Below are positions 16,284 through 25,128 of a stretch of DNA of 47,560 nucleotides, piece by piece; positions within the stretch are counted from its first letter, which is position 1; every line of letters begins with the position of its first letter. The translations under genes and the position numbers were made by a program. A model generated the notes under the pieces. It was not told the origin of the DNA. It ran no database searches and was given only the letters and a program-made list of their open reading frames with translations. The stretch comes from Caldilineaceae bacterium bin34. GTDB lineage: Bacteria; Chloroflexota; Anaerolineae; Caldilineales; Caldilineaceae. The stretch spans positions 1-47,560 of the forward strand of contig MPMO01000036.1 in assembly GCA_002238555.1 (NCBI GenBank). The letters run 5' to 3'.

Positions 16284-17684
16284 GTGAACCCCAAAGTCCG
16301 TGCCCGGATTGGCCTGCTGCCCGCCGGCCACCACTATTACTGGGACCAGTACCCGCGCCTCAGACAGATGGGCTTGCGCATGTACGACGGGCTCCGGGGC
16401 ATGCTGGAACCCATGGCCGACATCATTGCGCCCGAGTTGGTGGACACTCCGGAAAAGTCGCGTGCGGCCGGCCTGCTCTTCGCCCGGGAAGAGGTGGACT
16501 TGGTGCTCGTCTTTCCCTTCGGCTACACCCCCAGCATGGACATGCTGCCGGCCCTGCAGGGATTGCGCGTGCCGGTTCGTATTCTCAATGCCCACGAGGA
16601 CCGCGCCTACGACTACGCCACGGCGGATACGACGGACTACCTGCACCACGAAGCCGTCTGCTGTGTACCGGAGCTGGCTGGGGCCCTGGTGGGTCAGGGC
16701 CGTCGTTTCCGGGTGCGGACCGGCCCCTTCGACGACCCGCGGCTGCAGCATGAACTCCGGTCCGACTTCACCGGCGCCGCAGCCGCCCGCGAGTTTCTGG
16801 GCATGAACGTGGGGTTAATCGGGCAGGTGTATCCCGGCATGACCGACATGCCCATCGACGAGTCGAGGCTGCTGCGGGCGACCGGCCGCATGCTGGTGCG
16901 GCCCGAGGTCGAGGAGTTCGAGAACGCCTTCCATGCGGTCACCGACGATCAGTTGGAAGAGATGCTGACCCATTTCGAAACGACCTATGCAGTGGATTCC
17001 ACCGTGACCCGCACCCATATGCGGTTCTCGGCCCGGGCTGCGGTGGCCTACGATGCCGTCATCCGCAAACACGACATATCCGCCTTCGGCTACTACTGGT
17101 GGGGCGAGCGCGAATTGATGACCCAACTGCGCGCCCAGTCCGGCCTGGCCGTGTCCCGACTGGCGGCCATGGGACGGCCCGGTGTCACCGAAGGCGACGT
17201 CAAGACCGCGATGGCCATGAAGATCCTGGATCTGCTGGGCGGCGGCGGCATGTTCGTCGAGTTCTTTGCCATGGACTTCAACGAGAACTCCATCCTGATG
17301 GGGCACGACGGCCCGGCCAACATCAATGTCGCCAGCGGCCCGCCCCGGCTGATGCACCTGGACACCCATCACGGCAAGTCGGGTCATGGCCTGGGCATCG
17401 ATTTCGACATGCAGCAGGGACCTGTGACCCTGCTCAACCTGTCCCAGCACGATGCCGGCGACACGTTCAAGCTGATTTACGCCGTCGGCGAGATCGTTCC
17501 GGGCACCGTTCTCGGCATCGGCAATCCCAATGCGCGGGTGCGGATCGAGCGTCCCCTGCACGAATTCATCGATGCCTGGTGCCAGCAGGGGCCATCCCAC
17601 CACATTGCGCTGGGTATTGGAGACCACAGCGAGGCCCTGGAAACCTTCGCCGAAGCGGTGGATTTCCCGACCGTGAGGGTTTAG
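16284..17684 (+). CDS. L-fucose/L-arabinose isomerase-family protein
   Basis: The 466-residue protein starts at GTG 16284 with AAGGA upstream; the frame is also open to GTG 16227. The overall layout fits the L-fucose/L-arabinose isomerase superfamily: an N-terminal Rossmann-like half (ARIGLLPAGHHYYWDQYP), a central FGYYWWGERELM region and a C-terminal part with MGHDGPANI, HHGKSGHG and the barrel-like APLHEF-type segment. Family enzymes use Mn-dependent aldose-ketose isomerisation with Glu/His ligands. Equivalent candidates (HDG, HHG) are visible but I cannot align each ligand. It follows the deacetylase by 86 bp. Its real sugar is unknown. Confidence 0.75.
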   Translation: MNPKVRARIGLLPAGHHYYWDQYPRLRQMGLRMYDGLRGMLEPMADIIAPELVDTPEKSRAAGLLFAREEVDLVLVFPFGYTPSMDMLPALQGLRVPVRILNAHEDRAYDYATADTTDYLHHEAVCCVPELAGALVGQGRRFRVRTGPFDDPRLQHELRSDFTGAAAAREFLGMNVGLIGQVYPGMTDMPIDESRLLRATGRMLVRPEVEEFENAFHAVTDDQLEEMLTHFETTYAVDSTVTRTHMRFSARAAVAYDAVIRKHDISAFGYYWWGERELMTQLRAQSGLAVSRLAAMGRPGVTEGDVKTAMAMKILDLLGGGGMFVEFFAMDFNENSILMGHDGPANINVASGPPRLMHLDTHHGKSGHGLGIDFDMQQGPVTLLNLSQHDAGDTFKLIYAVGEIVPGTVLGIGNPNARVRIERPLHEFIDAWCQQGPSHHIALGIGDHSEALETFAEAVDFPTVRV

Positions 17685-17807
17685 CGGCAACCACCGCGCC
17701 CGGACTGAACCGGGCGGCGTTCCGATGATTGTGCGCCCGCAAGGCGGCCAGGCCGCCCCGTGGGCCACAGGGCAGTTCGGGAAACGGTGCCGGAATTGGA
17801 CGCATGC

Positions 17808-18620
17808 CTACGTGGAGGCATCCAGTCGGCTTAGGTCCTCTTCATCCAGTTCAAGGCGGCCCGAGTCGAGATTCTGGCGCAGGTGCAAGCGGTTGGTCGA
17901 CATGGGAATGGCGGCGACCCAAGGCTTCCGAATCAGCCAGTGCAGTGCCACTTGGGCCGGCGAGGCGTCGTGCTTCCGGGCGACGGCTTGCACGGCGGGG
18001 AGGCCCAGCACACCATCCTTCAGCGGGGAATACGCCGTTACGGCGATGCGATGCCGCTGGCAGTAGCTTAGGAGACCGCTCTGCTCAGGGTCGCGGGTGT
18101 GAAGATTGAAACGCACTTGGTTGGTGGCAATCGGTGTGGCGCAAAGCGTCCGGGCCTGCTGCAGCAACGGCAGGTCGAAGTTGCTGACACCCACGCGTCG
18201 CACCTTGCCTTCGGCCACAGCCAGATTCAACGCTTCGAAGGTTTCCGCCAGCGGCACGTCGTCATTGGGCCAATGGATGAGGTACAGGTCCACATAGTCC
18301 ACTTGCAGTCGGTGCAGACTGGCGTCCAGGGATTGCAACAGGTTCCGATGGCGCAGATTGGTGTGCCAAACCTTGGTCGTGAGGAAGATCTCGTCTCGAG
18401 GACGGCCGGAGAAAACCTGCCCAACCAGCTGCTCTGCATGTCCTGCCCCGTACATTTCGGCCGTGTCAATGTGTCGGTACCCCATGTCCAGGGCATCTCG
18501 AATGAGGCTGATCATCTCCGTGTCGCGGGAAGAGTCCGCACTATGGCGGCCACCCATTTGCCACGTGCCCAGCCCGATGGCGGGGAAAGAGCCGCCATCC
18601 TCCAGTTTGATGTCTTCCAT
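17808..18620 (-). CDS. aldo/keto reductase (2,5-diketo-gluconate reductase-like)
   Basis: This 270-residue TIM-barrel NADPH oxidoreductase has catalytic Asp and Tyr in HIDTAEMYG, Lys in TTKVWH and His in YLIHWPND, plus the NADPH-binding IPMSTN..LRQN segment. The ATG at 18620 is chosen because AGGAGGAG sits 5-12 bases upstream; an upstream GTG/ATG frame to 18659 lacks such a site. It is transcribed convergently with the isomerase-like gene. Such enzymes reduce sugar ketoacids or aldehydes. Confidence 0.9.
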   Translation of the reverse strand: MEDIKLEDGGSFPAIGLGTWQMGGRHSADSSRDTEMISLIRDALDMGYRHIDTAEMYGAGHAEQLVGQVFSGRPRDEIFLTTKVWHTNLRHRNLLQSLDASLHRLQVDYVDLYLIHWPNDDVPLAETFEALNLAVAEGKVRRVGVSNFDLPLLQQARTLCATPIATNQVRFNLHTRDPEQSGLLSYCQRHRIAVTAYSPLKDGVLGLPAVQAVARKHDASPAQVALHWLIRKPWVAAIPMSTNRLHLRQNLDSGRLELDEEDLSRLDAST

Positions 18621-18898
18621 CTCTGCTCCTCCTGGGCATTTGGTAACCGGTTCCGCCAACCGCCCCGGCAGAGCGGCGGATCTTCCCTATTCGCAGGAAG
18701 TCCGCAAATGGCAAGACCGCAGACGCGCCGCGCGGTGCATCGGGACACTTCCCGAGATCCGCGCGGCGCGCCGGCAACCTTGGACATGCTCCAAGTGATC
18801 CCGCAGCTTCGGAGGCTTGCGCCAACGCGAATCAGCCTGAGGAGCGAAACCCTCAAGGATTGTGTCTTGGGGCGAACCGCCAGACACCCGGCCCAATC

Positions 18899-19900
18899 CT
18901 AGAACTCCCAGTTGCGGCCGCTCCGGGCCGAGCCATAGATGCCTTCCAGCATCTCGTTGAGGTTCAGGCCGTCCTCCACTGTGATGGCCGTCGGTGAATC
19001 CGTCTCAATGGCGGCCACCCACTGATCCATCGGCATGGGAAGTGCGCTCGGCAGCCGATCGGGCGTGATGGTTCCGGTAATGCCGTCGGCCGCAAGCTTG
19101 CGGCTTTGGATTTGCACGGGACCGGGTCTGTGGTCCCAGCCCAGGTAGCCTTCCGTACCGTAGATCTCGATGTGGTTCGGGCCGGCGCGATGCAGCCAGG
19201 AGACGTCGAGGATGCCCATGGCACCACTCTTGAACTCCGCGACCGCGATCGCCTGATCGTCGATGTCGTAGGCACCGCTGTAGTTCTGAATCTTGGCCAC
19301 CATCGAGGCCGGAGGGCCCAGGAGCCAGCGCATGATGTCCACAGTGTGGCAGCCCAGGTCGAAGAGGGAGCCACCGCCGGCCAGCTCCTCGTCGCCAAAC
19401 CAGAGGCTGCCGCCCTTGAACCACTTGTCCAGCGCCGCGCTGTGGGCGACGCGGGCACGCATCAAGGTGATGTCGCCCAGCCAGCCCTTGTCGATCGCCT
19501 CGCGGGCGAAGAGGGTTTCCGACCGGATGCGGGACGGCAGGGAGATCATGAACTTGATGTCGGCGGCCTGCACCGCTGCCGTGATTTCCCGTGCCTCGGC
19601 CAGGTTGACGGCCAGTGCTTTCTCCGTGAAGACATGCTTGCCGTGGTTGACGGCGGCCAGGATTACGTCCCGGTGAATGTTGGTCGTGGCATTGACGACC
19701 ACTGCGTCCACATCGTCGCGGTTCAGCGTTGCCTCCAGATCGCTCTCGAACGGCACGTCGAACTGGGCGGCGGCGGTTTGGCCGCGCTCCGGATCGTCGT
19801 CCCAGATGCAGACCATCTCCAGGTTGGGATGGCCCACGACATGACGGGCGTAGCCCATCGCGTGCACATGGGCAAAGCTGAGCATCGCAATCCGCTGCAT
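18899..19900 (-). CDS. Gfo/Idh/MocA-family NAD(P)-dependent oxidoreductase
   Basis: The 333-residue protein has a Rossmann N-terminus (AMLSFAHVHAMGYARH), the conserved FTEKALA (EKP-type) motif near residue 94, and a C-terminal alpha/beta domain with GGGSLFDLGCHTVDI, the catalytic D-x-x-x-H signature. Family members oxidise sugars, inositols and their derivatives. Same strand as the aldo/keto reductase, with a 278-bp gap. Confidence 0.92.
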   Translation of the reverse strand: MQRIAMLSFAHVHAMGYARHVVGHPNLEMVCIWDDDPERGQTAAAQFDVPFESDLEATLNRDDVDAVVVNATTNIHRDVILAAVNHGKHVFTEKALAVNLAEAREITAAVQAADIKFMISLPSRIRSETLFAREAIDKGWLGDITLMRARVAHSAALDKWFKGGSLWFGDEELAGGGSLFDLGCHTVDIMRWLLGPPASMVAKIQNYSGAYDIDDQAIAVAEFKSGAMGILDVSWLHRAGPNHIEIYGTEGYLGWDHRPGPVQIQSRKLAADGITGTITPDRLPSALPMPMDQWVAAIETDSPTAITVEDGLNLNEMLEGIYGSARSGRNWEF

Positions 19901-20339
19901 GGCAGATGTCTCCGGGTTCTCTGGGGGAGCAGGCAGGCTGAGGCCTTACATTCTAGCGACTGACGGCGTCTGTCGCCCGGCAGGGCACGACCAAGTGTCG
20001 CACGGTTCGGTTGTGGCAAGGATCTGGCTTCTTCCCCTTTCCCTCCGGATGCCTACACCTGTGTCCGGAGATCGGTGGCCGCCTGTATGCCCAGGCCCGA
20101 AGATACCGGCCGAGTGACCAACGGCTTGGGGAACTACCGGAAGGGGGGCTGTTGGTTTGCCTTGTGCGGCACTGTACGATCGCAGTTGGCATCCCCGTCT
20201 TGCGATTACCTGAGGCCAAATCCATCGGGGCAAGGTTGCGGTACCGGAGCCGAGCCGGGATGGTCGGCTTTCCGGATACAATGAACCTTCCGCCAACAAC
20301 CCAGCTCCAGCAACCTGCTGCCGGTCCAGAGGCTTCCCC
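19901..20339. other. divergent intergenic region
   Basis: It separates the minus-strand Gfo/Idh gene from the plus-strand enolase-superfamily operon. A TACAAT at 20277-20282 could serve as a -10 for the operon but lacks a matching -35. Nothing else is recognised. Confidence 0.3.
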
Positions 20340-21479
20340 ATGCAGATTACCGACATCACCTTCCAACACTTCGCCTACACGTCCAACACCGTGCGGGATT
20401 CGGAGGGCCACGGCCATCCCGGACCACCCCATGAGGCGCGCCAAACCCTCATGACCATCCAGACCGACACGGATGTGGAAGGCGTCTACCTGGGCGGAGT
20501 GTCACAGGCGGTCGTGGAATCCCATGTCAAGCCCCATATCGTCGGACAAAACCCGCTTTACCGGGAGAAGATCTGGCAGAGCCTGAAGGAGCGCCAGCGC
20601 CTGCACCTGGGTGTGCTCTCCGATCGCATCCTGGCCGCCATCGACCTCGCTCTCTGGGACTTCGCCGGCAAGTACACCAACCTGCCGGTGCATCATCTGC
20701 TGGGCGCCACCCGTGAGCGTCTGCCCGCCTATGCCAGCACCATGTGCGGCGACGATCTCGAAGGGGGCCTGGACACGCCGGCCGCCTACGCCAAGTTCGC
20801 CGAGTGGTGTATCGAGAGGGGCTACCCGGCCTTCAAGCTGCATACCTGGCAGCCGCCCTATGAGGGCGCGCCCAGTGTCAAGCGGGATCTGGAGGCCTGT
20901 GCCGCGGTGCGGGAGGTGTACGGACCCGAAGCCGATCTGATGCTGGACCCCTTCCACTACTACACGCGCCTGGAGGCCCTGGCCCTGGCCCGCGGCCTGG
21001 AGGAACTGGACTACTACTGGATGGAGGAACCGATGGACGAGAACAGCATGTCCTCCTACGTCTGGCTGTGCGAGCAGACCTCCCTCCCGATCTGCGGTCC
21101 CGAAACGGCCGAAGGCAAGCTTCAGGTGCGGGCCGAGTGGATCAAGGCCGGTGCCTGTGATCTGGTGCGCGGGGGCATCGGCGACGTGGGCGGCATCACC
21201 CCCCTGATGAAGATCGCCCACCTGAGCGAGGCCTACGGCATGCGCATGGAGGTTCACGGCGGTGGTGTGGGCAACCTGCACGTGCTGTGCGCCATGGGCA
21301 TCCCGGGCCAGTACTACGAGCGGGGTCTGCTGCATCCCTTCATCGACTTCGATGAGGTGCCGCCGTGGCTGAACGCCCCGGTGGACCCGATGGACGACAA
21401 GGGGTTCGTGGAGGTTTCCGCCCAGCCGGGCCTGGGTCTGGAGCTGAATCGGGCCTACATCGAGAAGCACGCGATTTAA
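20340..21479 (+). CDS. mandelate racemase/muconate lactonizing enzyme-family dehydratase
   Basis: This 379-residue enolase-superfamily member has a capping-domain N-terminus and barrel residues in order: acid/base KLHTW, metal ligands Asp in MLDPFHY, Glu in WMEEPMDE and Glu in CGPETAEG, and a His in EVHGGG. The K-x-H and late His pattern suggests a sugar-acid dehydratase. It lies 24 bp ahead of a sugar isomerase and 850 bp ahead of rdgB on the same strand. Together with the Gfo/Idh enzyme upstream this suggests oxidation and dehydration of a sugar acid. Confidence 0.9.
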   Translation: MQITDITFQHFAYTSNTVRDSEGHGHPGPPHEARQTLMTIQTDTDVEGVYLGGVSQAVVESHVKPHIVGQNPLYREKIWQSLKERQRLHLGVLSDRILAAIDLALWDFAGKYTNLPVHHLLGATRERLPAYASTMCGDDLEGGLDTPAAYAKFAEWCIERGYPAFKLHTWQPPYEGAPSVKRDLEACAAVREVYGPEADLMLDPFHYYTRLEALALARGLEELDYYWMEEPMDENSMSSYVWLCEQTSLPICGPETAEGKLQVRAEWIKAGACDLVRGGIGDVGGITPLMKIAHLSEAYGMRMEVHGGGVGNLHVLCAMGIPGQYYERGLLHPFIDFDEVPPWLNAPVDPMDDKGFVEVSAQPGLGLELNRAYIEKHAI

Positions 21480-21503
21480 GAGCCGGGAGGCCGGGGTACG
21501 GAC

Positions 21504-22313
21504 ATGAGGATTGCGATTCAGGATCGAATGTTGCCGGGGGACACCCTGGCCGAGCGATTGGCCGTGGCCGCGGAACTCGGCGTGGTAGGCGTGGAGCTTT
21601 CCGGCCGGGAACCGCTGATGGAAATGATTCCGCAGATTGAGCGGGATTTCGCCGGGACCGGGCTCGTGGTGTCGTCGGTCTGCACCCAGCCCCACCACGA
21701 CTGGCTGCATCCGGATCCCGCACGCAGGGAAGTCGCGCTGGAGGAGACCCGGCGCAACCTGGAGTTCTGCGGCCATTTCGGTGCCGCGGGGCACATCGTG
21801 CCCCCGATCTTCGGTCCAGCCCTGATACCCGACCTTTCCCCCTTGAAGACTGCCGAGGAACTGGAACGGGAGCTGCTGGCCATCCAGGTGGCCGAATTGG
21901 CAGGGTTCGCTCACCGACACGGCACCAATCTGCTGCTGGAACCCCTTAACCGGTACGAACAACACCTGCTGCAGACGCAGCAGGACGGGGTGGACGTCAT
22001 TCAAATGGCCGGGGATCCGGAAGGTGTCCTCCTGCTGACCGACTTCTTCCACATGCACATCGAGGAAACGGATACTCCGGCCGCCATACGCGCCGCGGGC
22101 CGTTATATTGGTCACATCCACGTGGCCGACAACACCCGGCTGGAACCCGGCACGGGCGACATCGACTGGCAGGCGGGTCTTCAGGCCCTGCGCGACATCG
22201 GGTTCGAGGGCTGGCTGGCCTTCGAGTGCGGATTGTCGGGGGGCATTCCGGTGGCTGCACTGCAAACCTCGGTTGCGTTCCTGCGGGACGTTCTTGCCGG
22301 CCTTGACGATTGA
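21504..22313 (+). CDS. sugar phosphate isomerase/epimerase (xylose-isomerase-like TIM barrel)
   Basis: The 269-residue AP-endonuclease-2 fold has the metal site residues Glu in LLLEPLNRYEQ, Asp/His in TDFFHMH, His in GHIHVADN and Glu in LAFECG. GGGAGGCCGGGG precedes the ATG. Close spacing to the dehydratase makes an operon likely. Family members isomerise or epimerise keto-sugars and hydroxypyruvate-like compounds. Confidence 0.9.
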   Translation: MRIAIQDRMLPGDTLAERLAVAAELGVVGVELSGREPLMEMIPQIERDFAGTGLVVSSVCTQPHHDWLHPDPARREVALEETRRNLEFCGHFGAAGHIVPPIFGPALIPDLSPLKTAEELERELLAIQVAELAGFAHRHGTNLLLEPLNRYEQHLLQTQQDGVDVIQMAGDPEGVLLLTDFFHMHIEETDTPAAIRAAGRYIGHIHVADNTRLEPGTGDIDWQAGLQALRDIGFEGWLAFECGLSGGIPVAALQTSVAFLRDVLAGLDD

Positions 22314-22331
22314 TCTGCGGCATCCCGAGAT

Positions 22332-22973
22332 GTGAACAGGGTCGGGGTGTGCAACGTGATTGACGGTTCCGGTCTGTTGACAACAGGTCCCCTGCTGGTG
22401 GCCAGTGGCAATCCGGGCAAGGTCAAGGTGCTTAGGGGTTACCTGGACGGCTTGCCGCGCGAGTTGCGGTTCCTGACTGACTTTCCCGACATCCCCGAGG
22501 TGGCCGAGACGGGCAATACGTTCGAGGAGAATGCCGTGCTCAAGGCCAGGGGCTACGCCCGGGCCAGCGGCCTGCGGACGCTGGCGGACGACAGTGGCCT
22601 GGAAGTGGAGGCTCTGGGCCAGGCCCCGGGGATCTACAGCGCCCGTTACGGTGGGCCGGAACTATCCGATCGGGATCGCTGCGAATTGCTCCTGCGCAAC
22701 CTGGCGGACACGGGTGATGCCGCCCGGCGTGCCCGGTTTGTGTGCGTGGTGGCCGTGGCCCTGCCCACCGGCGAGACGGAACTGTTCCGCGGCGAGCGGA
22801 TCGGCTGCATCGCCGAACACATGAAAGGCGAATACGGCTTTGGCTACGACCCGGTCTTCGTTCCCGAGGGCCACGCACGGACCTACGCGCAGATGGAGCC
22901 GGAGTTCAAGTCGGGGATCAGCCACCGGCAGGCCGCCATGGCGGCTGCGGTTTCGTTTCTGATGGGAGAGTAG
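22332..22973 (+). CDS. rdgB: RdgB/HAM1 non-canonical purine NTP pyrophosphatase
   Basis: The housecleaning enzyme hydrolyses dITP, XTP and ITP to monophosphates. Visible motifs are the N-terminal substrate loop SGNPGKVK, ETGNTFEENA, DDSGLEVEAL, the PGIYSARY loop, GYGFGYDPVF (here YGFGYDPVF) and SHR at the end. The length of 213 is slightly longer than usual because of ~20 extra residues at the GTG start; a later GTG at 22347 or 22359 may be the true one. It is placed 18 bp after the isomerase, probably read from the same transcript. Confidence 0.93.
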   Translation: MNRVGVCNVIDGSGLLTTGPLLVASGNPGKVKVLRGYLDGLPRELRFLTDFPDIPEVAETGNTFEENAVLKARGYARASGLRTLADDSGLEVEALGQAPGIYSARYGGPELSDRDRCELLLRNLADTGDAARRARFVCVVAVALPTGETELFRGERIGCIAEHMKGEYGFGYDPVFVPEGHARTYAQMEPEFKSGISHRQAAMAAAVSFLMGE

Positions 22974-23563
22974 CAGCGTATCCCGGCATTTCACGGCGTG
23001 ACTGCGATGTCTCGCCGCGCATCCCGGCATCGCGGCATGCGCAGTGCCTTGGCCTGCCGCTGTTCGACCTTATGATGCCGAGGGACGTTGTAGTTGCGGT
23101 TGGTGTCTTGGACTGTCGGTCGAAGGGAACCGACCAATGTGTGGGTGCAGGTGTCGTTGTGCCGCCAGCTCCGGCTGCAGAAATATCTCCAAACGAGGCT
23201 CCATCGCCGTGTTGCGCTCCGGCATTGGGTATGGTACGCACGATCTGAGTCTGTTCGATGGCCCACCGGCCAGATGCCATGGGCACTCTGAAACGGGCCG
23301 GGATCAGTCCGATCCCGGTTTCAAAAATCGGGCTCGACAGGGCAGGATAGACATCTAAGTCGTCGATTGCGGTCCGATCCCGGCCCAGTGCGGGATTTCT
23401 AGGTTGCCCGGAGCATGGTCGTCCATGCCGACCGCGACCGGGGTTCACAGCCGCAGCCTGTCCGGTTCAAGGCCCGTGAGCCCATCACATCCCGCCGTTT
23501 GCCGTGATTTCCAGCCTTTGATCGACGATTGCCGTTGTTTTCCATCATCGGGAGTACTCCGTC
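22974..23563. other. 590-bp gene-free stretch
   Basis: No frame is convincing. It may be decayed mobile DNA, but no transposase motif is clear. It contains a terminator-like hairpin (reported separately) and ends with CGGGAGTACTCCGTC, the ribosome binding site of the lipoprotein gene. Confidence 0.4.
23298..23318 (+). terminator. terminator-like hairpin
   Basis: CCGGGATC-AGTCC-GATCCCGG is a perfect 8-bp stem with a 5-base loop, followed by TTTC. It lies 325 bp after rdgB, so it could end a long transcript. The T-tract is short. Confidence 0.35.
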
Positions 23564-24949
23564 ATGAAGGCGTATCGTTTGGCTTGGGTGTTTGTCTTGT
23601 TCTGTCTGCTGATGGTCGTAGCCGGCTGCACTGCCGTGCCGACGGCCACAGCGCCGGCCGAAAATGTGGATGTCTTAACCGATCAGGAGACGGAGGCCGG
23701 GTGGGCCGGTGTTGACCCCTCGGGTCAATCCCTCACGTTCTGGCATCAACACCGCGGCGATCGCGCAGAGGCCCTCGATGCGCTGGTCGCGGAATTCAAT
23801 GCCACCAACGAGTACGGCATCACGATGGAGGCGTTGCACCAGGGCGACTACGGCCAGATCTTCAGCAAGATGCTGACGCTGCTGGGGACGCCCGACGTGC
23901 CCAGCCTGGTGATCGCGTACCAGTACCAGGCCGCCAGCTACCAGCTGGCCGACGGACTGGTGGATCTGAACAGCCTGGTCAACGATCCGGTATGGGGTCT
24001 GAGCGCAGAGGAACAGGCCGACTTCTTCCCCGGGTTCTACGCTTCGGATGTCTTTCCGACCTTCGACGGTGCCCGGCTCGGGTTCCCGCCCAACCGCTCA
24101 ATTGAGGTGATGTACTACAACATCGACTGGCTGGCGGAGCTGGGCTACAGCAGCCCCCCGACAACCCCGGAGGAGTTCCTGGAAATGGCCTGCCGTGCCG
24201 TTGACGAGCCCTTCAGCGGCGGGGTGAGCGATGAATCGAGCCTAGGCCTGCAATGGGGCCACAGTCCTTCGTCCCTGGCCGCCCTGACGTTCAGCTTCGG
24301 CGGCGACATCTTCGACTATGAAACAGGGCAGTTCACCTATGACGACCCGGCTGCCGTCGCGGCTCTGGAATTCATCCGGAGTGTGTACGACGCAGGCTGC
24401 GCCGACGATGTGGTTGAACGCGGCGGACACTATGCTGCCTTCGGCCGCGGCAAGCTGCTCTTCTTCTTCAGCACCACGTCGGGCATGCCGTTCGCGGCGT
24501 CCAACGTGGACGGCGGCGCCGGATTCAACTGGGGCATTGCGGCTCCGCCGCGTCGTGTCGACGACCCCGTGACGAATCTCTACGGAGCCAGTATCAGCAT
24601 TCCCAGGTCCACCCCGGAACAGGAACTGGCCACCTGGATTTTCGTGAAGTACTTCACTTCGCCCGAGGTGCAGGCCCAATGGGCGCGGGCCAGCAACTAC
24701 TTCCCGGTGCGCCAGAGTGTTGCAGCCGACCTGGACGAATACTTCGAAGAGAATCCCAACTTCGAAACGGCCTTCTCCCTTCTGCCCTACGGCAAGGCGG
24801 AACCGTCGGTGCCCGGCTTTGAATTTGTGCGCGACATGGCCAGGGAAGCCATGGTCGCCATCGTGGACGGCGCGGATGCCGCGGCAACCTTGGCGGAACT
24901 GAACGCGGAGGCCAACGCATTCCTGGCCGAGCAGCTGGAGGAACAGTAG
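23564..24949 (+). CDS. ABC-transporter sugar-binding lipoprotein (family 1 extracellular solute-binding protein)
   Basis: The 461-residue protein has a lipoprotein signal (hydrophobic run then VVAGC, Cys at residue 22), a Thr/Ala/Pro linker, and a periplasmic-binding fold starting LTFWHQHRGDR. Features of UgpB/MalE-type proteins follow (GFPPNRSIEVMYYNIDWL, GISIPRST-like segment, TWIFVKYFTSPEVQ). It would be anchored in the membrane and deliver a sugar or glycerophosphodiester to an ABC importer. No permease or ATPase gene is in the window, so it is an orphan here. GGGAG lies about 10 bases before the ATG. Confidence 0.9.
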   Translation: MKAYRLAWVFVLFCLLMVVAGCTAVPTATAPAENVDVLTDQETEAGWAGVDPSGQSLTFWHQHRGDRAEALDALVAEFNATNEYGITMEALHQGDYGQIFSKMLTLLGTPDVPSLVIAYQYQAASYQLADGLVDLNSLVNDPVWGLSAEEQADFFPGFYASDVFPTFDGARLGFPPNRSIEVMYYNIDWLAELGYSSPPTTPEEFLEMACRAVDEPFSGGVSDESSLGLQWGHSPSSLAALTFSFGGDIFDYETGQFTYDDPAAVAALEFIRSVYDAGCADDVVERGGHYAAFGRGKLLFFFSTTSGMPFAASNVDGGAGFNWGIAAPPRRVDDPVTNLYGASISIPRSTPEQELATWIFVKYFTSPEVQAQWARASNYFPVRQSVAADLDEYFEENPNFETAFSLLPYGKAEPSVPGFEFVRDMAREAMVAIVDGADAAATLAELNAEANAFLAEQLEEQ

Positions 24950-25128
24950 CAGTAGGGCGGACAGTGCGATCCGCTTGTGTGGCCGGGGTTCCAGGGCGTC
25001 TACGCGGTGCCCGGGGCTCCGGCCTTTCCATTGGGACAATAGGGGAGGCAGGGATGTTTCCGGATAGCGCTCCGAACGCGGCTGCCAGGCCGCGCATCCC
25101 TCAGGTTCGGCGGCGGACCTCGGTCTGC

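Noticed and set aside
20502..22265. 587-codon open frame on the minus strand
   Set aside because: It shadows the dehydratase and isomerase genes, both with catalytic motifs on the plus strand.
23440..23500. GGTTCAAG-like stretch that could be a tRNA T-loop
   Set aside because: No acceptor stem, D-arm or anticodon arm can be drawn around it; no tRNA was found in the window.
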